Part shown: positions 1 to 7,793 of the stretch, piece by piece
Layout: every line of letters starts with the position of its first letter
How positions within the stretch are numbered: the stretch's first letter is position 1
Origin: Nitrogeniibacter aestuarii
GTDB taxonomy: Bacteria; Pseudomonadota; Gammaproteobacteria; Burkholderiales; Rhodocyclaceae
NCBI RefSeq assembly: GCF_017309585.1
Contig: NZ_CP071321.1
Location: forward strand, 1,736,001-1,800,000
Length of the DNA stretch: 64,000 nt
Direction: 5' to 3'
Notes under the pieces: generated by a model
What the model was told of the DNA's origin: nothing
The model's input: the letters and a program-made list of their open reading frames with translations, nothing else
Databases searched by the model: none
Made by a program: the position numbers and the translations under genes

Positions 1-50
1 GACACCTCGAAGGCGGCCCAATTACTGGTTGACTGCCAGGAGTTTGCTGC

Positions 51-1280
51 TTGACCAGAGAGGAGCGTCTGGACGCGCAGTGCGTCCGAGGTCTCATTCG
101 CTGCCTTCGAGCGGGTGATCGTGCCGGATTAGCAGCCTCAACAGTAGGCGCTCGCGCCGAGGATGTTGAGGCCCTAAAGTTCTGGTGGTCGCTCTCCGAC
201 GAAGTGGGCGAATTGGCCGAGCGCGTCCGAGCGAACCCTCGCGAGATAGCCGGCTCGATAGCCGACGAGGAGCGAATATCCGAGGGCGAGATAGCCGGGG
301 TTCTCGACGCCTCGGAAACGGCGAGACTTCAAGCGCGAGTGGGGGACCCATGCCTTTTCGTGGTCACCGAGCCTTCCAGAACTTGGCTGTCAGGCCCCAA
401 TAGGGTACTGGCCCTCACCCTTGCCGAAGCGCTTAGAGCGCTGAGTTCAGGGCTGTCCGACTATAAGGGAAAGGCGGCGCCAGATTTTGCCTCTCGGCGC
501 CTGATTCTTCTCGAGGAGGCGCTGCGCTCGTCGGCGCTACGCGAGATTCTGTCGTCTCCTGCCGGTCGAACCAGACTTACCTCATACGACAGACGGCAGG
601 CTGGCAAGGCCAGGGCGCCGCTTTACAGGCTTGCCGTGGAGGCCTCGGAGAGCCTTCGGGCGGTAGAAAGTTTAGACGAGCACGCTCTCGCCTCCTTGTT
701 CACGCAGACCTTGCTGCCGGCATTTGAGCCATGGCGCAGATTCGAACTCGCTACGCTACTTGCTTGTGCGGAGGCTGTCTCCAAGGCTAGATCGCAGCCG
801 GTCGAGCTTGATCCATTTTTCTCCTCTCGTCGTCCTGCGGCCAGAATCGGCGAGGCGGAAATACGTTGGCAGAAAGTCATGCCCGCTCGTCCGGATTCCG
901 TTCTGGAGCCTGCGGAGTTAAGGGCACGTAACCTAGCCTCGTTCCTCGGGGTCACTAAAGGGTCCGGAAGAGCTGACCTTACCTTAGAACTCGAGGGAAA
1001 GGTCATTGCTCTCGTTGAGTGCAAGTGGTTCGGAAGTCCTGAATCCGTTCAAGGGGCGGTTCTGGAAGCGAGCCCCCAGTTGGTCGGCTACGCGCTAGAC
1101 GAGGCGCATTTCAACGGCACGGACCCGGATATACTTTTGTCGCGCAGCCTCCTTGCGGTCGCTGACCGAGGTAAGGTCGCGTTCTCGGACGGCAGTGCAG
1201 GACTGGCCTGCGCCGACTTGTCGGACATGGAATCGGGTGCTCTCGCCAAATGGGCCGCCAAAGTTGCGGCCCTCTGGTAG
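51..1280 (+). CDS. PD-(D/E)XK nuclease-like protein of the defence island
   Basis: A 409-aa protein of no family I can name from its N-terminal 290 residues, which are mostly helical. The C-terminal part carries a likely PD-(D/E)XK nuclease core: Asp309 (GRADLTLELEGK), then Glu323-x-Lys325 in ALVECKWF, the D-X13-ExK spacing seen in restriction and repair nucleases. The start is TTG at 51, chosen because AGGAG at 38-42 sits 8 bases upstream and an in-frame TGA at 30-32 blocks a longer protein. It converges on the methyltransferase gene with one base between the stop codons. I infer it is the cleaving enzyme, or one of them, of the neighbouring system; catalytic activity is not proven by the motif alone. 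Confidence 0.72.
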   Translation: MTREERLDAQCVRGLIRCLRAGDRAGLAASTVGARAEDVEALKFWWSLSDEVGELAERVRANPREIAGSIADEERISEGEIAGVLDASETARLQARVGDPCLFVVTEPSRTWLSGPNRVLALTLAEALRALSSGLSDYKGKAAPDFASRRLILLEEALRSSALREILSSPAGRTRLTSYDRRQAGKARAPLYRLAVEASESLRAVESLDEHALASLFTQTLLPAFEPWRRFELATLLACAEAVSKARSQPVELDPFFSSRRPAARIGEAEIRWQKVMPARPDSVLEPAELRARNLASFLGVTKGSGRADLTLELEGKVIALVECKWFGSPESVQGAVLEASPQLVGYALDEAHFNGTDPDILLSRSLLAVADRGKVAFSDGSAGLACADLSDMESGALAKWAAKVAALW

Positions 1281-1281
1281 T

Positions 1282-2466
1282 TCAGAGCCTCGGCGCTCGT
1301 TTCTGACCGCCGTCAGGCACCAGGGGAGTCCCGGCCTCGTCGATTGGTGCCGCGCACGGCGTGTGAATCGTGTAGGAGGAGGGTTTGTCGGCGGCGAGGG
1401 GGCCGCTCTCGCCGTCGAATCTAGCCATGGCGCCTTCCAGATAGGTGCGGTTCATCTCGACGCAGGCCCAGCGACGTCCGAGGCGCTCGGCGACCATCCC
1501 CGTCACACAGGAGCCTCCAAATGGATCGAAGACGAAGTCGTCTGGGTCAGTGGTCATCCGGATGAAGTATTCCGGAAGGGCCGCCGGGAACCGCGCGGGA
1601 TGAATGTCGATGCCTCTGGCGCGACAGTAGTCCTGATAGGCGCCGTTCGACTCGGTATTCGCCACTGCTAGCAGGTTCGGCGGGACCGATCCCCCGTTGT
1701 CCTTGCCGAACTTCTCCGAGATGACATGGCCGGAGGGCCGAGTCTTCGCCTGATACCCGTTCTTTAAAAGCGACTTCATCGAGTCGCTGTAAGGGGCCAG
1801 AACACGTCGATTACTCGTCTTAGGCCATGGAGTCTTAGACAGCCACCATACGCAGTTGACCGCATCCTTCGGTCGAACGCGCCGCACGTTCACCCATTCT
1901 GCAGGCGTAGGAAGTTTCGCCGGATTCCACCAGAAGTGTTCGAGACATAGGTGAAAGCCATATTCCTCGCAGAGCATGATCAGCAGTTCGAAGTGGTAGA
2001 GACTCCGAGTCGGAATGCCGGGTTTCCAGGCTCCACCGATGTCGATGACCAGGCTTGCGTCGTCCGCGAGCACGCGACAGAACCCCTCGGCAAAGGGCCT
2101 GAACCAGTCGCAGTAGGCGTGGGCGTCCTCGTTGCCGTACGTTTTCTTGCGGACCAGACCGAAGGGCGGGGAGGTCATGATCAGATTGACGGAGGATGGC
2201 TCGCGCTGAGCCATCCAGTCGAGCGAGTCGCCGTTCCACATGGTCCCGAGGTCCGTGGTATGAAACCGGGAGACTTGGCCGAGGCGGCGTTCGGGACGTG
2301 GTTTTTCGGCGCTCGCCTCGAGATCGGCCCGGGCTAGAGCTCGTAGATAGTCGCTCAGCGACTGTCCTTTCGCTCGCGCCCGCGCTTCAAGTGCTGATTT
2401 CTCGGATGCACTCATGCGCACGGACGCAGTGGTTTCTCTCGGCTCCGCGACGTTTGGCCGCACCAT
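1282..2466 (-). CDS. DNA methyltransferase (N4-C/N6-A type) with N-terminal ribbon-helix-helix segment
   Basis: 394-aa amino-methyltransferase. Motif IV TSPPF is at residues 98-102 and the SAM-binding motif I (FDPFGGS) near residues 313-319, so the order IV then I marks the beta class. SPPF is typical of N4-cytosine enzymes but also occurs in N6-adenine ones. Residues about 14-50 (VRMSASEKSALEARARAKG, then SLSDYLR) look like the ribbon-helix-helix domain of MobC/Arc-type proteins, which is unusual on a methyltransferase. ATG at 2466 follows GAGGG at good spacing. It is last in the minus-strand cluster, 107 bases after the previous gene. Likely role: protective modification of host DNA, possibly with autoregulation through the RHH part. 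Confidence 0.85.
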   Translation of the reverse strand: MVRPNVAEPRETTASVRMSASEKSALEARARAKGQSLSDYLRALARADLEASAEKPRPERRLGQVSRFHTTDLGTMWNGDSLDWMAQREPSSVNLIMTSPPFGLVRKKTYGNEDAHAYCDWFRPFAEGFCRVLADDASLVIDIGGAWKPGIPTRSLYHFELLIMLCEEYGFHLCLEHFWWNPAKLPTPAEWVNVRRVRPKDAVNCVWWLSKTPWPKTSNRRVLAPYSDSMKSLLKNGYQAKTRPSGHVISEKFGKDNGGSVPPNLLAVANTESNGAYQDYCRARGIDIHPARFPAALPEYFIRMTTDPDDFVFDPFGGSCVTGMVAERLGRRWACVEMNRTYLEGAMARFDGESGPLAADKPSSYTIHTPCAAPIDEAGTPLVPDGGQKRAPRL

Positions 2467-2497
2467 TCGTTTCCCTCTGCTCTTAGATTATGTCATG

Positions 2498-2518
2498 CGA
2501 AAACCTAGCCGGTTTTCG
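2498..2518. promoter_or_regulatory. Inverted repeat upstream of the methyltransferase gene, possible operator
   Basis: An 8-bp perfect inverted repeat, CGAAAACC-(5)-GGTTTTCG, lies 32-52 bases upstream of the methyltransferase ATG. A second GC-rich one, GGCCGG-(8)-CCGGCC, lies at 2528-2547. Neither is followed by a T-run on the minus strand, so an intrinsic terminator is unlikely. A binding site for the protein's own RHH segment is an inference. Confidence 0.4.
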
Positions 2519-2573
2519 TATTACGCGGGCCGGATTTTCGCCCGGCCAGAATCTTTGTGCAAGGGGTATCTGG

Positions 2574-5201
2574 TCAGGTTTCGACCTCTTCCTGCTCGGT
2601 CAGAGGCTCGTCCTCTGGCAGTCGCCAGATTTTTGTTGCCTCGTCGTAAACGGCCCCAAGATGATAGGCCAACTGGCCGAAGGGGGTCTGGGGAGGGAAG
2701 GGGCGCTCGAGCAGTTCGGATACTCGCTCCATGCCCTCCTGAATGGTGACGCCGCTCCGACCGGCGGTGTTGAGCACCTGTGATATGGCGTCATTCGTGT
2801 TCATGCGTCGCGACTCTCCCCACTCAGAGAGATAGAGATATTGCCCCCTTGACACAGAGAAGCCTTGGAGCTTCTGGGCAAGGCCTAGAAGAAGAATCGG
2901 ATCTTTCACGCGTCGAACGATAGGTTCGACTCCTTCGAGTTCATCGATGAGTTCGGAAGAATGAATTCCCTTACACTTTGCGAGTAACGTCGAATGCAGA
3001 GCGTCTAAGATGCGTCTCGACTCCTCCTCCGAGAAGGGAACGTCGCGATCAACGAGTCCCCAGACCCCAGATCCCACTCGGACTAGGCGGCCTTCCGGCT
3101 GGATCTGAAAGAAGCAGTTAAGACCTCGCTCGGCTGCTAGGCGATCTTTGATTTCGTTTGACGGCATCGGTCTTCCGTTCTCGATTAGAATCGAGACGAC
3201 GGCTTGAAACACGTCTAATCGGTTTGCCGCACCTGTAGCGCCGCTGGACTTCGACGCCCAGATCATGCGGCGCAGATAGGTCAGACGCTTCGATCTCGAA
3301 AGGGCTATCGAGACGACGTAGTGGTTCAGATTTCCGCCGCAGTCGATTCCACGCTCTTCGAGTCGCTCAGTGATTTCCCGAGCGTGCCATTGTCTCGTCG
3401 CATCCTCACTCTCGATAAGGTCCTCCGCCTCGGAAACGACGAGCCGAGTCTCCGCCTCGTTGAGGGGGAAATGGCGCATCGTTCCGTATGTTCCTCTGCC
3501 GTATAGAAGACCGACTTCGGCGGCTGCAAAACGAATGCGCCGCGGTTCGTAGTCGTATCCCATTTTCTCTGTCATGCGGAGAATCTCGGAGTAGTGCATA
3601 GGCCTCTCGGACGATTCAAGAACCGCCAATACTACGTGATCGGCACCCAACCCGTAGGCGACCAGATTGCCGTTCGCGGAATGGGCATACTTGCTTGCAG
3701 CGTTCCATAGTTCCTCACGTAGCTCTCTTCCTTTTCCCACGAGAAGTCCGTCGACCATGGTGCGCGCCTCTGCGATCGAAGTTCGTTTCTCGGTCAGCGC
3801 TTGAAGCAGCGTCCGAGCCTCTCGCACCGCATCGAGCCACTCCTGCTGCGTGATATCGGTCACGAAGCAGAGAGCGCCCTCTTTGACGAGGTGAAGTTCG
3901 GGGTCAACAAAGCGTTTGAGAACGTATTCCAGAACGCCGATAGATTTCGCCGCACCTTTCAGCGCTGGGTCCATCACTTCGAGGCCGTGTGGGGCTAGGT
4001 AGTCTTCCCGCTCTTCGAGCATCCGTCTAATTGCGGGCCCTAGAGTGCCATTCCAGAACGGAAGGGAATGTATTGTCCGGATGCATCGACTTTCAATCTG
4101 TCGAATGCGCTCTCTCGTTAATCCGTTGGCTGCTCCAATTTCCGTGAGCGTCTTAGGCTCTCCGCCGACTCCCATCCTCATTTTCATGAGGTTTCTATCC
4201 TTTTCGGATAGCAAGCCGAACGCTTCGTCTAGAGCGTCGGTGAAGGTCGTCGAAGTGCCTCCCGGGGACTCTCCTGCAGTCGACGACGCGGGGGGCGGAA
4301 GCCCCTTCCACGGATCGTCTATCTCGCCGATCTGGGGCCCCACGTCACTTAGGTAGGTTCTAATCTTCGGCGACGTGATGCCTGACGAGAGAACTGAAAG
4401 CAGGCCGTCGCCAATTTCTTTAAACGACTTGCGACCCATGTTTTCGAAGGCAAATACCTTCTGCGCCTCATAGTGCCGAAAGTCTCCAATGACTCGAATG
4501 GACTTTGCCAGCAAGACGTTTGTTGGTCTCGTGGACAGGTCGAGGACGTGGATGGGAAGAGACTGAAACCACAGTGGCGTGAAAGCAATCTGGTCGATTA
4601 TGTTTTCGGCGGTGGGCCGAGTAGGGCAGTACCAGCGAAACCTCGCTTTCCCAAGGTTATCCCGAAGCGACAATGGCAGAGATTTTTCCTTGGCCAGATA
4701 GGAGTCTTCGTCGAATACACCCTCGTCAAGAGCCTTCTGAAACATCTCCGGGCTTTCCTGCGAGAGCATCGTGATCCATTCGCACTGAATATCTGGGATT
4801 TTTACCGGCGTATCAGGTGTGGCTCGAACGGAAGGCGTAGATACAATGCTCGTCGTAATATCCGAGGCGGACGAGTCGTTAATCTCGTATCCCCAGCCCG
4901 TCAGCGCGAGGTGAAGAGGCAGGTCTCCCGCTGAGCCTATGGGCGCGGAGGACGAGCGATAAGAGGGGGGCAGAGCGTAGACGGCCGAAGCGCTGACGAG
5001 GACACGTCCAGGGTGTTCTCTGATCGTCTCGACAAAATCTTCCGTATCGGGACGCCAGTATCCTACGTGAATTGCTGCCGAAGCATCGGGGTAGAGGCGC
5101 TCGCGCCACGTGCTCTCGACGCTCTCCAAGTCGCGATGCGTAGAGACGTCGACGTCGCCGGAGGGAAGCCGAAGCAGAAGGTAAGCCCGTAGAGGCCTCA
5201 T
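2574..5201 (-). CDS. RNA polymerase alpha-CTD/sigma-70 region 4/winged-HTH fusion protein
   Basis: 875-aa multidomain protein. Residues about 219-272 read like the alpha subunit C-terminal domain of RNA polymerase: VLDLSTRPTNVLLAKSI, VIGDF and NMGRKSFKEI match the helix-hairpin-helix pattern LSVRSxNxLK..IGDL..LGKKSLxEI. Residues about 328-378 are a sigma-70 region 4 HTH (LSEKDRNLMKMRMG, LTEIGAANGLTRERIRQIE). The C-terminal half has at least two segments resembling HARE-HTH/winged helices (RPMHYSEILRMTEKMGY near 540; RPMPSNEIKDRLAAERG near 700). No catalytic motif is evident. Its start overlaps the stop of the 132-aa gene by 4 bases. It may recruit or occlude RNA polymerase or bind DNA for the defence complex; this role is inferred. 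Confidence 0.78.
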   Translation of the reverse strand: MRPLRAYLLLRLPSGDVDVSTHRDLESVESTWRERLYPDASAAIHVGYWRPDTEDFVETIREHPGRVLVSASAVYALPPSYRSSSAPIGSAGDLPLHLALTGWGYEINDSSASDITTSIVSTPSVRATPDTPVKIPDIQCEWITMLSQESPEMFQKALDEGVFDEDSYLAKEKSLPLSLRDNLGKARFRWYCPTRPTAENIIDQIAFTPLWFQSLPIHVLDLSTRPTNVLLAKSIRVIGDFRHYEAQKVFAFENMGRKSFKEIGDGLLSVLSSGITSPKIRTYLSDVGPQIGEIDDPWKGLPPPASSTAGESPGGTSTTFTDALDEAFGLLSEKDRNLMKMRMGVGGEPKTLTEIGAANGLTRERIRQIESRCIRTIHSLPFWNGTLGPAIRRMLEEREDYLAPHGLEVMDPALKGAAKSIGVLEYVLKRFVDPELHLVKEGALCFVTDITQQEWLDAVREARTLLQALTEKRTSIAEARTMVDGLLVGKGRELREELWNAASKYAHSANGNLVAYGLGADHVVLAVLESSERPMHYSEILRMTEKMGYDYEPRRIRFAAAEVGLLYGRGTYGTMRHFPLNEAETRLVVSEAEDLIESEDATRQWHAREITERLEERGIDCGGNLNHYVVSIALSRSKRLTYLRRMIWASKSSGATGAANRLDVFQAVVSILIENGRPMPSNEIKDRLAAERGLNCFFQIQPEGRLVRVGSGVWGLVDRDVPFSEEESRRILDALHSTLLAKCKGIHSSELIDELEGVEPIVRRVKDPILLLGLAQKLQGFSVSRGQYLYLSEWGESRRMNTNDAISQVLNTAGRSGVTIQEGMERVSELLERPFPPQTPFGQLAYHLGAVYDEATKIWRLPEDEPLTEQEEVET

Positions 5202-5596
5202 CCGTTCCCTCCCTCCGCGAGGCGCGTGGCCTCGCTCAGCAAACCCGCGAAGTTGATTTCTCCGTCATCGGCTTGCTGAGCCAACTCTCTGACGCCCCAT
5301 TCCGCGAGACGTTCTACGCGCCTATATATCGACGAGCCGTCTGCGCCAAGAATGGTTCGGACGGCCGTCGCTATCTCGCGGTCCGGGTCGATGGTCGCCA
5401 CGCTGAAAACAGTCTGCCTGGTTCCCATTATTTCTTCGGGTTGGACTCCGTGGGCGAGGGCTAAGGCTACGGCGAAGCGGTAAGCGTCAGCCATCTCCGC
5501 GAAGTGTCCGTCGTCCTTCAGTCGCTTTAGAAGCGGATGAGTGCGCTCGCTCAGGCCGATCATCGTAGGCTCATTTGCTGTCGTCGTTTCGTTCAT
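5198..5596 (-). CDS. Small DndE-like protein
   Basis: 132 aa, between the DndD-like ATPase and the sigma-like protein, overlapping each by 4 bases. The N-terminal pattern IGLSERTHPLLKRLKD followed by YRFAVALALAHGV recalls DndE (LS...LK.L...R.ALxLSL), a small DNA-binding partner of DndD in phosphorothioation systems, and the length fits. The remainder (SIYRRVERLAEWGVRELAQQ) is helical. Similarity is judged by eye and is weak, so the DndE assignment is tentative; presence and translational coupling are firm. Confidence 0.6.
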   Translation of the reverse strand: MNETTTANEPTMIGLSERTHPLLKRLKDDGHFAEMADAYRFAVALALAHGVQPEEIMGTRQTVFSVATIDPDREIATAVRTILGADGSSIYRRVERLAEWGVRELAQQADDGEINFAGLLSEATRLAEGGNG

Positions 5597-7578
5597 GACA
5601 GAACTCTCTCGATTTTTGAATGACGGGGAGAGACCTCTTTGATTTCGTACGCAGCTCCAATACGTGAGGCTACCGGAGCGAGGTCACTGTCGCGGCGGAT
5701 CTCGCCGTCGTGAACCAAGAGGACCAGCTGACCCGTGGTCGTAGGAAGGTAGCGCAGAATGTTGTCGCGGTGCCTTAGGTCCAGTCGGCCGAACGGCGTG
5801 TCCATGACCACCGGGCCGGCCGCGCGTCCGGTTCTCGCGAGGCCGTCGATCAGGGAAAGGGCAACAATTTGCTCCGCTCCCGCGCTTCGGACGGTCACGC
5901 GTCCGCCGTTCTCGTCGAGGATGGTCAGGCCATAGTTGTCGTTAATCTCCAAACCGGAGTAGGACTTCTGAGTCGTGAGCTTCGCGAATGCGCCAGTCGC
6001 TTTGCCCGAGACTTCCTCTTTCAGTTTGTTGCGCAACCGCTCGATACTTTCGTCGAACAGTTTCTCGACGGCCATACAGACCTTCACCATCGCCGAGCTT
6101 CTCTTCGCTCTGGCCTGCGGGAGATTGTCCAAAGATTTGGCAATGATGGCGAGTTCGCGCTTTACCTTGTCGATCTCGCGCAACCGGTCGTCAACGTCTC
6201 GCTCCAACCTCCCTTCCTCGTGGAGAAGGCTGTCACGAAGAACTCGCTTTCTGGCGATTTCGGCCGTGTCGACGCCCTTTATCTCGTCAGACAGGTTTTC
6301 TGCGTCGTTCTCGATCTTCGTGAGTTCGACGTCCAGGCGGACTCGCTCCTCGTCCAGCGCTCGAATTCTAGCGGCTGCTCCAGAACCGGCAAGTCGGTCA
6401 ATCTCGCGAATCTTCGCGTTGACTTCTCCGAGCGAGGCGTGATCCACCAATATCTCGCGCAGTTTCGCCTCAACGTGTCCGAGAGCCGTCCCTATTTCGG
6501 CTCGCTTCGACTCCTCCGCCGGTCTTCCGCACGTCGGGCAGGAATCGTTATCGAGCATGTTCCGAAGGTCGCCACGCTTGGCTTCCAGTGCCGATTTTTC
6601 GGCCATGAGGGCGGTCATCGCAGACTGCTCCTCATACAGAGCCTGCTTGCACTCTCTGAGCTTCGATTGAAGGAGATCCTTCCACGCGTCTCGAAGGGTC
6701 AATTGCTTGTCTGTGGAGATAGCGCCCAGGCGCTTGTCGATTTCCCCTTGGCGACGTTTCAGGAGATCAAGCCTCGTCTTCGCGCGATGTATGGAGTCGA
6801 CCTTCTCCAACTCGTCATCGAGCGTCGAGCGCTCCGATTTGGTTTGGACGAGCTTCTTACGCAGTTCCGCCAAATCGTTCTCGAACGACTCTTGGCGCCG
6901 CTGGTACTCCGCTTGTTTTTCCGCCTGTCGTTCGAGGCCCACGACGTGGGACAGGTCCTTCTGCTGCTGGCGTTGAAACTGTTTGAGAAGGGTCCCTGCT
7001 TCGTCTCGTCCATTGACCAGCGTAGGGACGCCGAGAACCTGCTCGATGGCCTCTTTGATGCGCCGCCCCTGTTCGCTGCCTTCGATAAGCAGGGACTCGT
7101 ACTCCTGTAGAAGTTCGCCGTCAAACAGGAAGAAGCGAGAAACCTGCTCTGGGGCGAAGCGGTTTATCTCCGACTCGATCATGTGGCCCGGCAGCGCCAT
7201 TCCGTCTTTCTGCAATCCGACGGAAACTTCGAAGTCCTCGGGACGGGAAGGAGCGGCGACGAGCGGCCTTTTTGTCGCTCTTCTGCGTAGATCGTATCGG
7301 TGTCCTTCGGCTACGAAGGTGACCGCCGCCTCAACGACGAAATCGCTCTCCATGGAGGCCTCCTTATTCAGAAGCTCGTGGAGCGGGATCTCTCTGAGGT
7401 GCCTGCCCAGCGCCTTGCCGTAGAAGGCCCAGCGCAGGGCGTTCAGAAGGCTCGTCTTACCACGCATGTTGTCGCCGAAGACCACCATCACGTTGCGCGT
7501 CTCGTCCTCAGGAAAGGTGATGGAGGTCTCCCCCTTGTAGGGCATGAAGTTCTGCATGGAGAGTGATACGAGCCTCAT
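5593..7578 (-). CDS. DndD-like SMC/Rad50-type ATPase
   Basis: 661 aa, the usual DndD length. It has a Walker A-type loop GDNMRGKT (35-42), the family-typical RFFLFDGE (148-155), long coiled coils around a zinc hook CPTCG (Cys347, Cys350), an ABC signature-like SAGAEQIVALS (565-575), and Walker B/D-loop VVMDTPFGRLD (590-600). DndD proteins act with DndC and DndE in placing or sensing phosphorothioates, and relatives occur in other defence operons. Here it is coupled by 4-base overlaps to the 72-aa gene before it and the DndE-like gene after it. No DndA, DndB or DndC is visible, so sulfur chemistry is not supported; a DNA-scanning or loading ATPase is the better reading. Confidence 0.88.
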   Translation of the reverse strand: MRLVSLSMQNFMPYKGETSITFPEDETRNVMVVFGDNMRGKTSLLNALRWAFYGKALGRHLREIPLHELLNKEASMESDFVVEAAVTFVAEGHRYDLRRRATKRPLVAAPSRPEDFEVSVGLQKDGMALPGHMIESEINRFAPEQVSRFFLFDGELLQEYESLLIEGSEQGRRIKEAIEQVLGVPTLVNGRDEAGTLLKQFQRQQQKDLSHVVGLERQAEKQAEYQRRQESFENDLAELRKKLVQTKSERSTLDDELEKVDSIHRAKTRLDLLKRRQGEIDKRLGAISTDKQLTLRDAWKDLLQSKLRECKQALYEEQSAMTALMAEKSALEAKRGDLRNMLDNDSCPTCGRPAEESKRAEIGTALGHVEAKLREILVDHASLGEVNAKIREIDRLAGSGAAARIRALDEERVRLDVELTKIENDAENLSDEIKGVDTAEIARKRVLRDSLLHEEGRLERDVDDRLREIDKVKRELAIIAKSLDNLPQARAKRSSAMVKVCMAVEKLFDESIERLRNKLKEEVSGKATGAFAKLTTQKSYSGLEINDNYGLTILDENGGRVTVRSAGAEQIVALSLIDGLARTGRAAGPVVMDTPFGRLDLRHRDNILRYLPTTTGQLVLLVHDGEIRRDSDLAPVASRIGAAYEIKEVSPRHSKIERVLS

Positions 7579-7793
7579 TTGGACGTTCCTTCCGCGAGAG
7601 AATCCACGTATTGCTCGAGAAGACGCTGCATTTCTTGAACAGATGCAGATCTGTCCGAGTCGAACTGATGGCGCTTTTGAAGGCGATAGAGCTTCTCTAC
7701 CAAATCGGCGGGGAAGTGCACTTCCCCCTCGATTGCTACGGCGCGAAGCGTCGCTAGTGCGAGGTCCTCGCGCTCGCTATGGTCGTTGCTCAT
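7575..7793 (-). CDS. Small acidic protein of the defence operon
   Basis: 72 aa, overlapping the helicase stop and the DndD-like start by 4 bases each, which argues strongly that it is translated. It is charged and predicted helical (VEKLYRLQKRHQFDSDRSAS, then a helix ending LEQYVDSL). I do not recognise a family. A likely role is a scaffold or subunit bridging helicase and ATPase, by position only. Confidence 0.65.
   Translation of the reverse strand: MSNDHSEREDLALATLRAVAIEGEVHFPADLVEKLYRLQKRHQFDSDRSASVQEMQRLLEQYVDSLAEGTSK

Noticed and set aside
2528..2547. Terminator between the sigma-like gene and the methyltransferase gene
   Set aside because: The GC-rich hairpin is not followed by a T-run on the transcribed strand.
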